Below, one piece after another: positions 1 to 9,200 of a stretch of 64,000 nucleotides of DNA (position 1 is the stretch's first letter; every line of letters begins with the position of its first letter). Source of the stretch: Paenibacillus hunanensis (lineage in GTDB: Bacteria > Bacillota > Bacilli > Paenibacillales > Paenibacillaceae); the NCBI RefSeq assembly GCF_014645615.1, contig NZ_BMMB01000007.1:1-64000 (forward strand), written 5' to 3'. Both the position numbers and the translations under genes were made by a program. Below the pieces are notes generated by a model. The model did not search any database. It was not told the origin of the DNA and was given only the letters and a program-made list of their open reading frames with translations.

Positions 1-214
1 GATTAAATCCATCTTAACAGATGTCTTTTTTCGAATGTCTACTTAAAGGGGATAATACCAGGAAGCAAGCTGTCTTTTTTGTTTTATCCTGAAAAGGAAT
101 GAATACAAGCATGAGAATATAGAACAAGCCTACAGATGAATTGTTAGTATAGCTATAGCATTCACACTTCTACTATAAAGCTAAATGTACAAGCTATTCT
201 ATTCTTCGTATACT

Positions 215-1252
215 TTACTCCGTAATATAAGCCCCCAGCAATCTCGCCGTATTGATCACCGCATCACTATGCGTACGCTCCATCGCATGAGACGCATGAA
301 CACCTGGGCCGATCAATGCTGCACGGATATTATTACCAGCAGATAGCGCGGCAGAAGCATCCGAGCCGTAGTGCGGATACACATCTAGTACAAATGGAAT
401 CTCTTCACGCTTCGCCAGTTCAGCCAGCTTACCCGTCATTTCGTAATCGTAAGGCCCGGAGCTATCTTTCACACAGATCGATACGTCCAGCTCTGTACAG
501 GACAGATCATCACCGATACAGCCCATATCCACGGCGATCATTTCATCAATCTCATGCGGAATATGAGCAGCACCATGACCAACCTCTTCATAATTGGAAA
601 TGAGCAGCTTTACCTGATGTGTAGGCTTCCAGTTGTTCTGATGTGCCGATTCCAACAGACCGAACAGAGCCGCAACACTTGCTTTGTCATCCAGATGACG
701 AGATTTGATGTAGCCGCTTGGTGTCAGCACAGGACGCGCATCGAAGGCAATATAATCACCTACAGCGATCCCCAGCTTTTCTACATCTTCCTTCGAGGCA
801 ACCACTTCATCGAGACGGATTTCCATATTTTCTTCTTCACGCTTAAATTCATAAGCATCATCGTACACATGCACCGATGGCTTGGTCGTCAAAATCGTAC
901 CTGTGTACACACGACCATCCCGTGTATGAATGGTGCAGTATTCATTTTCAATACTATTCATCGAAAAGCTACCTACTATGGACAAGCGAATCGTGCCTTC
1001 TGACTTGATCGCACGTACCATCGCACCAAGTGTATCCACATGAGCGCTCAGAGCAATCGTGCGAGAAGGATCGTTGCCTTCCAGTGTAAGAACGAGTCCG
1101 CCTTTGCGGTTTCGCTCCGCCGTTACACCTAGCGTTAGGGCTTCCTGATGCAGGCGCTCGATCAGGCGATGAGTATATCCGGTAGGGCTTGGTATTGCTA
1201 ATAGTTCTTGGAGTAGGGATAGGGTGTAGTCGCGATTAATAGAAATATTCAT
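215..1252 (-). CDS. M42 family metallopeptidase (aminopeptidase/endoglucanase-like)
   Basis: This is a dinuclear-metal peptidase of family M42 (PepA/FrvX/YsdC group), a cytosolic aminopeptidase. The metal-site pattern is visible in order: SAHVDT, HLDDKAS, the catalytic pair in NYEEVGHG, AVDMG and a C-terminal HASHAMERTH histidine. Length is about 345 residues, normal for the family. The frame stays open upstream to 1441, but I start at the ATG at 1252, which has AAAGGAG six bases upstream. The extra 63 codons run through the terminator of the neighbouring lapA-like gene and are not conserved-looking. Function is well supported by motifs; the physiological substrate cannot be read from the sequence. 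Confidence 0.92.
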   Translation of the reverse strand: MNISINRDYTLSLLQELLAIPSPTGYTHRLIERLHQEALTLGVTAERNRKGGLVLTLEGNDPSRTIALSAHVDTLGAMVRAIKSEGTIRLSIVGSFSMNSIENEYCTIHTRDGRVYTGTILTTKPSVHVYDDAYEFKREEENMEIRLDEVVASKEDVEKLGIAVGDYIAFDARPVLTPSGYIKSRHLDDKASVAALFGLLESAHQNNWKPTHQVKLLISNYEEVGHGAAHIPHEIDEMIAVDMGCIGDDLSCTELDVSICVKDSSGPYDYEMTGKLAELAKREEIPFVLDVYPHYGSDASAALSAGNNIRAALIGPGVHASHAMERTHSDAVINTARLLGAYITE

Positions 1253-1381
1253 GAGGTTCTCCTTTTTCAAACGGTAAAAGTATGTACTGTCCTTGAGCGT
1301 ATGCATATCTACTATACTCTGACAGTCCGGGTGACGACAAGCAATGTAACCAACATACCAGTTTTGCGTATCGTTATCCAG

Positions 1382-1430
1382 TAAAAATCCACCTGTCGTC
1401 TCGCTAGCGTTAGCGAGATAGCAGGTGGAT
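1382..1430 (-). terminator. Intrinsic terminator of the lapA-like gene
   Basis: ATCCACCTG (1387-1395) pairs with CAGGTGGAT (1422-1430), and TCTCGCTA pairs with TAGCGAGA inside. On the minus strand the hairpin is followed by TTTTT. It lies between the lapA-like gene and the M42 peptidase and separates their transcription. Confidence 0.85.
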
Positions 1431-1468
1431 TCATAAGTCAATCCTTTGATAGTAGCATTGAAGCGATA

Positions 1469-1819
1469 TTACAGCTTGCGATCGGAGAACGAGGACGCGG
1501 TATCCTCATTACGATCATACATTTTGTCAAACTCCACATTGCCAACTGGGCCTGTATCTGCGACAGGAGCAGAACCGAGCTGTGCAATTTGAGCTTCCAG
1601 CTGCTTGATTTTACGCTGTAAAAAGTACTGGCGGTAGATGCCATAAAATCCGACGATCAGTCCGCCGACAAGCGTGCAGCCCAGAATAAGCAGAATTAGC
1701 GGCAGCTGAACCATATTGAACAGCAAATTCACCTGTACCGGATTCACGTTAATCACCGCGAAAATCGCAATAATGACTGCAAAAATCAAGCCCAGAATTA
1801 ATGTCCATTGAAATCTCAA
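1469..1819 (-). CDS. LapA family membrane protein
   Basis: This is a small inner-membrane protein of the LapA/DUF1049 family, about 116 residues. Two hydrophobic segments (near residues 6-26 and 39-63) are followed by a short coiled coil (IKQLEAQIAQL) and a polar tail. In other bacteria LapA works with LapB in envelope homeostasis; in Bacillales its role is unclear. The frame opens at a TTG at 1837, but GGGGGA lies six bases before the TTG at 1819, giving a start MRFQWTLILG that matches the usual LapA N-terminus. The gene is monocistronic and ends in the terminator at 1382-1430. Confidence 0.85.
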   Translation of the reverse strand: MRFQWTLILGLIFAVIIAIFAVINVNPVQVNLLFNMVQLPLILLILGCTLVGGLIVGFYGIYRQYFLQRKIKQLEAQIAQLGSAPVADTGPVGNVEFDKMYDRNEDTASSFSDRKL

Positions 1820-1938
1820 ATGAAATCCCCCTTTCAAAATCGTTACGTTCTGACATTTATCTCATTCAATACTATATAAAGTAATTCCTGCTTGCGTAAA
1901 CAGGTATAGCGAGTTAGCTTCATTCTATCCACATACAA

Positions 1939-1976
1939 ACGCGCCTGACAGAAGAGATGATCCTGTGCAGGCGCGC
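1939..1976 (-). terminator. Hairpin downstream of pepF, probable terminator
   Basis: CGCGCCTG pairs with CAGGCGCG, with an inner ACAG/CTGT pairing. The following minus-strand tract is T-poor (TTTGTATG), so termination strength is uncertain. Confidence 0.5.
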
Positions 1977-2044
1977 TTGATGTGTTGCTCTGTAATCCTT
2001 ATAAGATAAGCAGAAGCAGTGTAGGCATGTAACCGTTCCAGTGC

Positions 2045-3835
2045 TTACTTCGTCAATTGCTCCATTTCGCTAATCAGGCTTTCAAATACACTCATCGCTT
2101 CACGAATCGGCTCCGGTGTAGACATATCGACACCAGCTTTAGCCAGAATATTGATGGAATAATCGCTACCACCGCTTTTCAGGAAGCCCAGATAGCGATC
2201 AACGGCAGGCTGTCCTTCCTCCAGAATTTGCTTGGAGAAGCTTGTAGCTGCGGAGAAGCCTGTCGCATATTTGTACACATAGAAGCTGTTATAAAAGTGC
2301 GGAATACGTGCCCATTCCATCTCGATATCCTGATCTACCGTCATGCCTTCGCCATGATATTTCACATTCAGATCGTAATAGATTTGAGATAGATCCTGCG
2401 GTGTTAGCGATTCGCCTGCTTCACTGCGCGCATGCACGATCATTTCAAACTCGGCAAACATCGTTTGACGGAATACTGTTGTACGGAATTGATCAGCATA
2501 ATAAGTGAGCAGATACATTTTTTCCTTTGGATCGGTCGACTTTTTGAGTAGATAATCCATTAGCAGCGCTTCATTCGTCGTCGAAGCCACTTCAGCCAGG
2601 AAAATCGTATATTGTGCATCACGATAGGAGAGGGCATTGTCCGAATAATACGAATGCAGTGCATGTCCCATTTCGTGAGCAAGGGTGAACATACTGTTCA
2701 GATTGTCCTTGTGGTTGAGCAGTACATATGGATGTGTACCGTACGCACCCCAGCTGTACGCACCTGTGCGCTTGCCTTCATTTTCATATACGTCAATCCA
2801 GCCCTCGTTATAGCCTTTGTTGAGAGAGTTCAGATAATCCTCACCAAGTGGCTTCAAACCGTCTGCGACGATCTGTTTGGCCTGCTCATAGGTGATATCC
2901 ATATTGAATTCTTCTACAAGGGGAGCGAAGAGATCGTACATATGCAGTTCATCTACACCGAGCAGCTTTTTACGCAGCTCCATATAGCGGTGCATGATAG
3001 GCAGACTTTCATGAATCGTATCGATCAGATTCGTATACACATCCTTCGGAATATTGTCGCCATAGAGGGACATTTCCAGCACAGACGGATATTTACGTAC
3101 ACGAGAGTAGAACATATTTTTGTTCACATTCGCTGTTAATGTTGCAGCGATTGTATTTTTTTGACGAGCATACGTGCTGTACATGGCTTTGAATGCACGC
3201 TCACGAACTTCACGATGTGGGCTTTCCAGAAACTGAACATAGCGTCCATGAGTCAGCTCCACTTCGTTACCATTTTCATCGATAATGCTCGGGAATTTCA
3301 GGTCTGCATTGTTAAGCATTCCGAAGATCGTTTGTGGAGCCTGGGATAGATTGCCTACCTGAGCAAGCAAGGCTTCCTCTGCTTCGGTTAAAATATGCGC
3401 CTTTTCACGCTTCATTTCCTTCAAGGTGAAGCGGTATGCTTGCAGCTCAGGAGCTTCTAGCAGCTGCTCCAGCTCTTCATCTGACAGGCTCAAAATCTCC
3501 GGTGTTACAAAGGAAAGCGCCTGACTCACATCGACGCTTAGCTTTTTCGCCTTTTGCGTTAGTGCCTGGTATGTAGGATTGGTTGTATCTTCATCCTGAT
3601 GCATGTGTGCGTACACATACAGGCGCTCGATCTGCATGCTGACACGGTCTTCCAGCTCAAAGGCTTCTTTAACAGCCTGTGCTGTGTTCAGCTTGCCTTT
3701 CAGCTTATCTGCTTCTGGCAGCATAGCCTTTAGCTCATCATAGGCTTTATCCCATGCCTGCTGATCAGCAAACATATCATTCAGATTCCAACAATGCTCA
3801 GGTGCAACCTCAGAACGTTTCAATACTTCCTGCAT
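2045..3835 (-). CDS. pepF: Oligoendopeptidase F
   Basis: This is a zinc metallopeptidase of family M3B that cleaves short peptides (about 7-17 residues) in the cytosol. The 596-residue length is typical. The zinc motif HEMGH is at residues 387-391 (TLAHEMGHALHS), with the third ligand glutamate expected in the following FLAEVAS stretch. The N-terminal helical oligopeptidase-F domain precedes it. The ATG at 3835 has AGGAGG about nine bases upstream. In Bacillus, PepF homologues modulate peptide signalling and sporulation when overproduced; whether that applies here is unknown. It appears to be a single-gene unit. Confidence 0.95.
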   Translation of the reverse strand: MQEVLKRSEVAPEHCWNLNDMFADQQAWDKAYDELKAMLPEADKLKGKLNTAQAVKEAFELEDRVSMQIERLYVYAHMHQDEDTTNPTYQALTQKAKKLSVDVSQALSFVTPEILSLSDEELEQLLEAPELQAYRFTLKEMKREKAHILTEAEEALLAQVGNLSQAPQTIFGMLNNADLKFPSIIDENGNEVELTHGRYVQFLESPHREVRERAFKAMYSTYARQKNTIAATLTANVNKNMFYSRVRKYPSVLEMSLYGDNIPKDVYTNLIDTIHESLPIMHRYMELRKKLLGVDELHMYDLFAPLVEEFNMDITYEQAKQIVADGLKPLGEDYLNSLNKGYNEGWIDVYENEGKRTGAYSWGAYGTHPYVLLNHKDNLNSMFTLAHEMGHALHSYYSDNALSYRDAQYTIFLAEVASTTNEALLMDYLLKKSTDPKEKMYLLTYYADQFRTTVFRQTMFAEFEMIVHARSEAGESLTPQDLSQIYYDLNVKYHGEGMTVDQDIEMEWARIPHFYNSFYVYKYATGFSAATSFSKQILEEGQPAVDRYLGFLKSGGSDYSINILAKAGVDMSTPEPIREAMSVFESLISEMEQLTK

Positions 3836-4006
3836 CTCGAATTCCTCCTCAGGGTAGGTAAAATTAAATGGTGTAAACAGGAGCGATGTGCCATCATGTG
3901 CCTATACAAATGTAGAAGGCTACAGTACAGTCCACTTTGCGTGAATCGCTATAAAGACATACAATCCACATTCGCTTCCGTATAAAGGTGTAACTATAGT
4001 TCAAAT

Positions 4007-4063
4007 AGCAGGCAAGCTCGCCTGTAGCATCATTACAATGCCACATGATACGAGCTTGCCTGC
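4007..4063 (-). terminator. Long hairpin downstream of the 4117-4547 gene pair
   Basis: GCAGGCAAGCTCG (4008-4020) pairs perfectly with CGAGCTTGCCTGC (4051-4063). The minus-strand 3' side continues TATTTGAAC, so it is a hairpin with a weak T tract. It probably ends the minus-strand two-gene unit. Confidence 0.55.
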
Positions 4064-4116
4064 CATGTGAATGAAAATCATATCCCGCGCTGGTTCATCG
4101 GAGCGTATTCTTAAAT

Positions 4117-4308
4117 TTAAGAACCGTTCGGATTAGCAGCCATTAGGAAGCCATAAATCATTAACCCAAAAGCAACCAGCAGCATCACAATTGCAAAGAT
4201 TGCCAGCCAGCGCTTGAATGGCTTCGGAATGGTGTCCTTATACGTAATCAGAACAAATCCCTGCACAAAGGCAAGGATAATGAAGATAACGATAGCAGTG
4301 TAGTTCAT
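4117..4308 (-). CDS. Small two-TM hypothetical membrane protein
   Basis: I do not recognise this 63-residue protein. It contains two hydrophobic segments (AIVIFIILAFVQGFVLI and WLAIFAIVMLLVAFGLMIYGF) separated by a basic loop with KPFKRW, so it should be a small integral membrane protein. It starts at the ATG at 4308, eight bases after the stop of the upstream small gene, and is presumably cotranscribed with it; GGGAGG lies 13 bases upstream, a longer spacing than usual. A longer reading from 4353 exists but would overlap the upstream gene. Confidence 0.6.
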   Translation of the reverse strand: MNYTAIVIFIILAFVQGFVLITYKDTIPKPFKRWLAIFAIVMLLVAFGLMIYGFLMAANPNGS

Positions 4309-4316
4309 CGGGCGGC

Positions 4317-4547
4317 TTAGACCTCCCGGAAGGCACTCATGATGTCTTCCCATTCCGCTTCATTATCGAATTTGTCTTTAGGGAAGCGATCGCTTGCCCA
4401 TTGCATCATCTCTGGACGGCTAAGGAAGCGATGCGTTTCTTCGCCCCATTCATCGGAAATTTCGCGCAGAATCAATTCGCGGCCGTTCACCTCGACGGTC
4501 ATCATGTTCCATTTGTCTCTTTTGTAAATCTGGTGTTTTTTAATCAT
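4317..4547 (-). CDS. Small hypothetical protein, 76 residues
   Basis: I do not recognise this family. It is an acidic soluble protein with a short N-terminal basic stretch, then a beta-like segment (TVEVNGRELILREI) and a Trp-rich C-terminal helix (MMQWASDRF...EAEWEDIMSAF). The ATG at 4547 has GGGAGA about nine bases upstream. It is followed by the small membrane protein at 4117-4308, so the two may work together. An internal start at the double Met (residues 15-16) cannot be excluded. Confidence 0.65.
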   Translation of the reverse strand: MIKKHQIYKRDKWNMMTVEVNGRELILREISDEWGEETHRFLSRPEMMQWASDRFPKDKFDNEAEWEDIMSAFREV

Positions 4548-4628
4548 GGTATAAATCTCCCTACTTCGGTATTGCTAAAATCATACCTTTTGCCCTCCAG
4601 AATTGCAAATCAAAACGCTTTAACTTCG

Positions 4629-4657
4629 TTGCATTTTGAAATCGGTTGCGCTATAAT
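4629..4657 (+). promoter_or_regulatory. Sigma-A type promoter of the cold-shock gene
   Basis: TTGCAT (4629-4634), a 17-bp spacer and TATAAT (4652-4657) lie 45 bases before the csp start. The -10 is perfect and the spacing ideal. Confidence 0.75.
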
Positions 4658-4701
4658 ACAGTCATGCGTCATAGATGGCGCTATTTTAGGAGGTTGTTTA
4701 C

Positions 4702-4899
4702 GTGAAAGGTACAGTTAAATGGTTCAACGCAGAAAAAGGTTTCGGTTTCATCGAAGTTGAAGGAAGCGACGATGTATTCGTACACTTCTCCGCTATCACA
4801 GGCGACGGCTTCAAAACTTTGGACGAAGGCCAAGCAGTTGAGTTCGACATCACTGAAGGTAACCGTGGTCCACAAGCAGCTAACGTAGTAAAACTATAA
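4702..4899 (+). CDS. Cold-shock protein, CspA/CspB family
   Basis: This is a 65-residue single cold-shock domain that binds single-stranded nucleic acid and acts as an RNA chaperone in the cytoplasm. Both RNA-binding motifs are intact: GFGFIEV (RNP1) and VFVHFSAI (RNP2). The start is GTG at 4702, with AGGAGG eight bases upstream. Several csp paralogues are usual in Bacillales, so I give no specific letter. It is a single gene with its own promoter (4629-4657) and terminator (4974-5012). The 45-base leader is short compared with the long cold-responsive leader of E. coli cspA. Confidence 0.95.
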   Translation: MKGTVKWFNAEKGFGFIEVEGSDDVFVHFSAITGDGFKTLDEGQAVEFDITEGNRGPQAANVVKL

Positions 4900-4973
4900 G
4901 CTTGATTTCCGTTATACACGGATCACTTATACATTGAACATCCAAGAACGTTCAAGCACATATGTTAGTTACA

Positions 4974-5012
4974 GCACAAGCTTCCTTGTTCGCAAGGGGC
5001 TTGTGCTTTTTT
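4974..5012 (+). terminator. Intrinsic terminator of the cold-shock gene
   Basis: GCACAAGC pairs with GCTTGTGC around a stable inner CCTTG-TTCG-CAAGG hairpin, followed by six T. Confidence 0.9.
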
Positions 5013-5352
5013 GGTATATAGGTCGGTTAGCGAAATAGAACTGCACGCAAGGATGAGTAGCTAGCGGTGTAAATTTGCTGCATCATTGCGTAATAAAGTA
5101 ATTTTATAAAATAAATCGATAAGCAGAATGCAATCACAATCCGCGCGTTTTTTGCTTGATGTGATCATCGTGCTATAAAATATAAAATAATTCATCCCTC
5201 CAGAGCTGATACATCAAGGTGAGTTTAGGGTGAGTGTACGTAAAGGATCATTATAGTTAATCAAGTTGATTCTGTTGATCTGTATCCGTTGGTCATTCCA
5301 AATAAACATGAAGCACACGTGAAAGCGATAAGTAACGGGAGGTTAACCGATT
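5013..5352. other. Intergenic region upstream of the P450
   Basis: About 340 bases with no open frame of note. It should hold the P450 promoter, but I see no convincing -35/-10 pair. A GGGAGG sits just before the P450 start. Confidence 0.4.
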
Positions 5353-6561
5353 ATGCAATCGAATTCCGAAGCATCAGCAATGTTATCACCGAATATGATC
5401 GTTCCGCAGGGAGTGAAGGCGGCAGGCTCTGCCTTTGCATGGTATGAGAAGATGAGACGGGAAGCTCCGGTACATTATGATGAACAGCGTGGAAGCTGGG
5501 ATGTATTTCGCTATGAGGATGTACATCGGGTCATGTCGGATTACAAGTCCTTTAGTTCACAGACACGCCGCGGCGCAGATGGTCAGCAATCTGATATGTT
5601 ACTCATGATGGACCCACCCAAGCACAAAAAGTATCGCGCTATCGTCAACAAGGCGTTCACGCCTAAGGCTGTAGCTGCCATGGAGCCGCGTATTGCTGAG
5701 ATTACGCATCAGCTACTGGATCAGATTCAGCCAGACAAGTCGATGGATATCATTCACGATCTGTCGTTTCCGTTACCTGTCATCGTGATCGCAGAACTAC
5801 TCGGTGTGCGTGAGGAGGATCGTGCACTATTTAAGGGCTGGTCGGATACGCTCGTAGAAGGCTTTAGCGGCAAAGACGAAAGCCCGCAGCAGCTTGCCGC
5901 TCGCAAGCAGCAGGCGTCGCGCGAGCTGTATCAATATTTTATGGGCGTGATTGAACAGCGCAAGGTACAGCCGCAGCATGATCTGGTATCTGCACTACTG
6001 GCAGCAGAGGTGGAAGGAGAGAAGCTGGATATTCCGCATCTGCTGAGCTTCTGTCTGCTGCTACTTGTGGCTGGTAATGAGACAACAACGAATCTGATCG
6101 GTAATGCGGTTATCTGTCTGACCGAGCAGCCAGGACGCTGGCAGCAGCTTGCTCGCAATCGAGAGCTGCTGGATACAGCGATTGAGGAAGCACTGCGTTT
6201 TCGTTCGCCAGTGCAGGGCATGGTACGCAAGGCCGTAGAGGATATAGAGATCGGTGGTCAGATCATTCGGCGTGATCAGCTTGTCACGGCATGGATGGGC
6301 TCTGCCAATCGAGATGAGCAGAAGTTCGAAGCGGCAGACGAATATCGAATTGATCGTCATCCGAATCCACATATGGCGTTTGGAATGGGCGTTCACTTCT
6401 GCCTGGGTGCACCACTGGCACGCCTGGAGGCTCGTACAGCACTGAATGTACTGCTGGATCGTTTTCCTGATCTACAGGCAATCGAAGGACAACGTCTGGA
6501 GCTACTACCCAGCCCGATGGTATATGGTGTGAAAAGCTTACCTGTTCAGCTTCGTTCATAG
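5353..6561 (+). CDS. Cytochrome P450
   Basis: This is a soluble bacterial class I P450 monooxygenase of 402 residues. The I-helix oxygen-binding motif AGNETT is at residues 240-245, the ExxR motif appears in EEALRFRSP, and the haem-binding loop FGMGVHFCLG places the thiolate ligand at Cys350. It needs an external ferredoxin and reductase; a 4Fe-4S ferredoxin lies 45 kb away (50573). The sequence resembles CYP107-like enzymes of Bacillales, many of which act on lipids or secondary metabolites, but no substrate can be assigned. The next gene is a YtpB-type terpene synthase, separated by a terminator. The ATG at 5353 has GGGAGG upstream. Confidence 0.94.
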   Translation: MQSNSEASAMLSPNMIVPQGVKAAGSAFAWYEKMRREAPVHYDEQRGSWDVFRYEDVHRVMSDYKSFSSQTRRGADGQQSDMLLMMDPPKHKKYRAIVNKAFTPKAVAAMEPRIAEITHQLLDQIQPDKSMDIIHDLSFPLPVIVIAELLGVREEDRALFKGWSDTLVEGFSGKDESPQQLAARKQQASRELYQYFMGVIEQRKVQPQHDLVSALLAAEVEGEKLDIPHLLSFCLLLLVAGNETTTNLIGNAVICLTEQPGRWQQLARNRELLDTAIEEALRFRSPVQGMVRKAVEDIEIGGQIIRRDQLVTAWMGSANRDEQKFEAADEYRIDRHPNPHMAFGMGVHFCLGAPLARLEARTALNVLLDRFPDLQAIEGQRLELLPSPMVYGVKSLPVQLRS

Positions 6562-6592
6562 CAGCCTCATCCTCTACTTCATATAGCAGCTT

Positions 6593-6635
6593 GCGCCGGA
6601 TTCACTTCTTCTGTGAGTGAATCCGGCGCTTTTTT
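6593..6635 (+). terminator. Intrinsic terminator of the P450 gene
   Basis: GCGCCGGATTCACT (6593-6606) pairs perfectly with AGTGAATCCGGCGC (6616-6629), followed by six T. Confidence 0.92.
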
Positions 6636-6877
6636 GGTGAGTGCTACAACTTTAACATGAAATTCACAGTTTTTTTGCAGTTGTGAAAATGTTCAGGTTC
6701 ATCCTTTTTTGCGTTGAAAAGACAACTGGTTTATCATGTTTATGTTATCTTTTTTGTGAAAAATGTGGGTTTGAACATAGGAACCAACAAGAAGCGTAAA
6801 ATGGCTATAAAATACTGGAAAAGGCAGCAACGGCGCGCTGTGATCCATAGCGCTGCCACGTTGTGAGGGTGTACAAT

Positions 6878-8014
6878 ATGATGTATGATAATGAGGATAG
6901 GTTCAACAGACAACCACGTGGAGGCAGCCCATTGAATGATATGATGCAAAGTCGTTACCCGTTTCCCCGTAATGCCATCTCGCTTATGAAGCGAGTGTAT
7001 AAGCATGGTTTGCCAGAGGTACGTCGCGAGCTGGATGGTTGGCGTCAAATGGCGGAACGCATGCCTGACGCAGAGCTCAGGAAACAGGCGCTTGCAAGTA
7101 TCGCTACCAAACAGTTTCACTGCGAGGGTGGTGCCATTTATGCGGTCGCCAACCTGTCGCAGCGCCATATTTTGCTGCCGCTCATCGTGGCATTTCAGAC
7201 GATTAGCGATTATTTAGATAATCTATGTGATCGCAGCACCTCGATGGATGCGGATGATTTTCGCTTGCTACATCAATCGATGCTGGACGCCGTAACGCCG
7301 GATGCGGAGCCGGTTAATTATTATGCGCTGCGCACCGAGCAGGAGGATGGCGGCTATCTGAAAGCGCTTGTGCAAACCTGCCAGCAAAATATACGTCAAC
7401 TCCCCGATTACCCTGCTGTATTCCCTTATGTGCGTGATCTGGTTTCTTTATACTGCGATCTACAGGTGCACAAGCATATCGCGCCTGAGCTAAGGGAAGC
7501 CGCACTCCTGAACTGGTGGGCGGAAAATGAATACCGGACTCCTCATTTGCAATGGAACGAATTTGCTGCGGCGACAGGCTCAACGCTTGGCGTTTTTATG
7601 CTGTTTCTCGCTGCAAGTGGATTCAATCTGGGCGATGATGGAGCCAAGCAGACGTATCAAGCTTATTTTCCTCATGTATGCTGCTTGCATATTATGCTTG
7701 ATTATGTGATCGATCAGGAGGAGGATCGGCGCGGTGGAGATTTGAATTTCTGCAACTATTACGATTCGCCGGAGACGATGTACCAGCGAATTGAACAGAT
7801 TGTAGACTGGGCACGTAGCGATGTGGAACATATTCCTGGAACGTCCTTCCATCGGATGATTATCGAAGGGCTGGTTGCCCTCTATTTATCCGACCCGAAG
7901 GTCAGTGAACAGCAGGAAGTGCGAACCGTCTCCAGAAGGCTGATGCGAAAAGGGCCGCTTACGCGCGTCTTTTTTATGGTCAATAGCCGTTGGATTCGTA
8001 AGTATATGTATTGA
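6878..8014 (+). CDS. YtpB/DUF2600 family terpene synthase (tetraprenyl-beta-curcumene synthase-like)
   Basis: This belongs to the DUF2600/YtpB family. In Bacillus subtilis YtpB cyclises heptaprenyl diphosphate to tetraprenyl-beta-curcumene, a precursor of sesquarterpenes. The 378 residues match the family size. Acidic runs that could bind magnesium are visible (ISDYLDNLCDR near residues 105-115 and DYVIDQEEDRRGGD near 275-288). I start at the ATG at 6878, with GAGGG eight bases upstream, not the GTG at 6863. It is followed 23 bases later by a phosphofructokinase and preceded by a P450. Family membership is secure; the exact prenyl substrate here is inferred. Confidence 0.85.
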   Translation: MMYDNEDRFNRQPRGGSPLNDMMQSRYPFPRNAISLMKRVYKHGLPEVRRELDGWRQMAERMPDAELRKQALASIATKQFHCEGGAIYAVANLSQRHILLPLIVAFQTISDYLDNLCDRSTSMDADDFRLLHQSMLDAVTPDAEPVNYYALRTEQEDGGYLKALVQTCQQNIRQLPDYPAVFPYVRDLVSLYCDLQVHKHIAPELREAALLNWWAENEYRTPHLQWNEFAAATGSTLGVFMLFLAASGFNLGDDGAKQTYQAYFPHVCCLHIMLDYVIDQEEDRRGGDLNFCNYYDSPETMYQRIEQIVDWARSDVEHIPGTSFHRMIIEGLVALYLSDPKVSEQQEVRTVSRRLMRKGPLTRVFFMVNSRWIRKYMY

Positions 8015-8037
8015 ACATAAATAAGGGGGACATTAGA

Positions 8038-9021
8038 ATGTCAGCAACAGAATCAGCAGTACAAAAAATTGCCGTTTTGACCAGTGGAGGCGACTCTCAG
8101 GGCATGAACGCAGCCGTACGCGCCGTTGTGCGTAGTGCGCTGTATTATGGACTGGAAGTGTGCGGTATCCAGCGTGGTTATCAGGGTCTGCTTAACGAGG
8201 ATATTTTCCCGATGGATCTTCGCAGCGTCGGTGATATTATCCAGCGCGGGGGAACCGTTTTGCAATCGGCACGCTGTAAAGAATTCATGACACTCGAAGG
8301 TCAGCAAAAAGGTGCAGACATTCTGCGCAAGCATGGTATCGACGGTCTGGTCGTTATCGGTGGTGACGGTTCGTATCAAGGTGCGAACAAGCTGAGTAAG
8401 CTTGGCATCAAAACGATGGGTCTGCCAGGTACAATTGATAATGATATTTCGTTTACAGATTATACGATTGGCTTTGATACATCCGTTGGCGTTGTTGTAG
8501 ATGCCATCAACAAGCTGCGTGATACGATGTCTTCCCACGAGCGTGTATCGATCGTTGAAGTTATGGGTCGTCATTGTGGCGATATCGCTCTGCATGCCGG
8601 TCTGGCTTCCGGTGCAGAATCGATTCTCGTACCTGAAGTACCGTTTGATCTGAAGGAAATTGCGGATCGTATGCATAACAACTTTGCCTGCGGTAAACGT
8701 CACAGTATCATTATCGTTGCTGAAGGTGCTGGACGCGGCGAAGATGTAGCAGAGCAGCTGCATCTGCAATATCCAAACCTCGAGCCACGTGTAACCGTAC
8801 TGGGACACATTCAGCGTGGTGGTACACCAACACCTCGCGACCGTAACCTCGCAAGCCGTCTTGGTGATTATGCAGTACGTATGCTCATTGCTGGCGAGTC
8901 CGACAAAGCCTGCGGTATTATCAAAGGCGAGCTGAGCATGACGGATATCGACCAGGTTGTAAATACGAAAAAAGACTTTGACCATGCTACGTATGAGCTG
9001 GCACTGCGTTTGTCCCAATAA
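8038..9021 (+). CDS. pfkA: ATP-dependent 6-phosphofructokinase
   Basis: The enzyme phosphorylates fructose 6-phosphate in glycolysis. At 327 residues it is close to the usual 319-320. Key motifs are intact: the N-terminal TSGGDSQGMNAAVR, VIGGDGSYQGA (ATP site), PGTIDNDI (catalytic Asp), EVMGRHCGD and GHIQRGGTP. The first motif has Q where P is usual. The ATG at 8038 follows AAGGGGG. The gene sits 23 bases after the YtpB-like terpene synthase and was probably cotranscribed with it, whereas pfkA usually neighbours accDA/pyk in Bacillales. It might therefore be a second copy; that cannot be judged from one window. Confidence 0.93.
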   Translation: MSATESAVQKIAVLTSGGDSQGMNAAVRAVVRSALYYGLEVCGIQRGYQGLLNEDIFPMDLRSVGDIIQRGGTVLQSARCKEFMTLEGQQKGADILRKHGIDGLVVIGGDGSYQGANKLSKLGIKTMGLPGTIDNDISFTDYTIGFDTSVGVVVDAINKLRDTMSSHERVSIVEVMGRHCGDIALHAGLASGAESILVPEVPFDLKEIADRMHNNFACGKRHSIIIVAEGAGRGEDVAEQLHLQYPNLEPRVTVLGHIQRGGTPTPRDRNLASRLGDYAVRMLIAGESDKACGIIKGELSMTDIDQVVNTKKDFDHATYELALRLSQ

Positions 9022-9157
9022 TCGTGGATCGGTGAGAGTATGCTTGTCTAAGGGCTGAGGCTGCATGGACAAAAGTGTAGTGATGTCTATTAGATTAGAT
9101 GACAGGTATACATTTTTGCTACAGCATCATGTCAATAGAGCGTAATGAACATAAAAC

Positions 9158-9200
9158 AAAACAGACATGTGCGTAGGGAATATTGCGCATGTCTGTTTTT
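9158..9200 (+). terminator. Intrinsic terminator downstream of pfkA
   Basis: AAACAGACATG pairs with CATGTCTGTTT around GCG/CGC, followed by a T run. It lies about 140 bases after the pfkA stop. Confidence 0.85.

Noticed and set aside
1253..1441. 63-codon N-terminal extension of the M42 peptidase
   Set aside because: It passes through the lapA-like terminator hairpin, and a good ribosome site is located directly before the ATG at 1252.
8053..9072. 339-codon open frame antisense to pfkA
   Set aside because: It lies fully opposite a well-conserved enzyme gene, has an odd Cys/Thr/His/Asn-rich composition and no ribosome binding site; it is a shadow of codon bias in pfkA.
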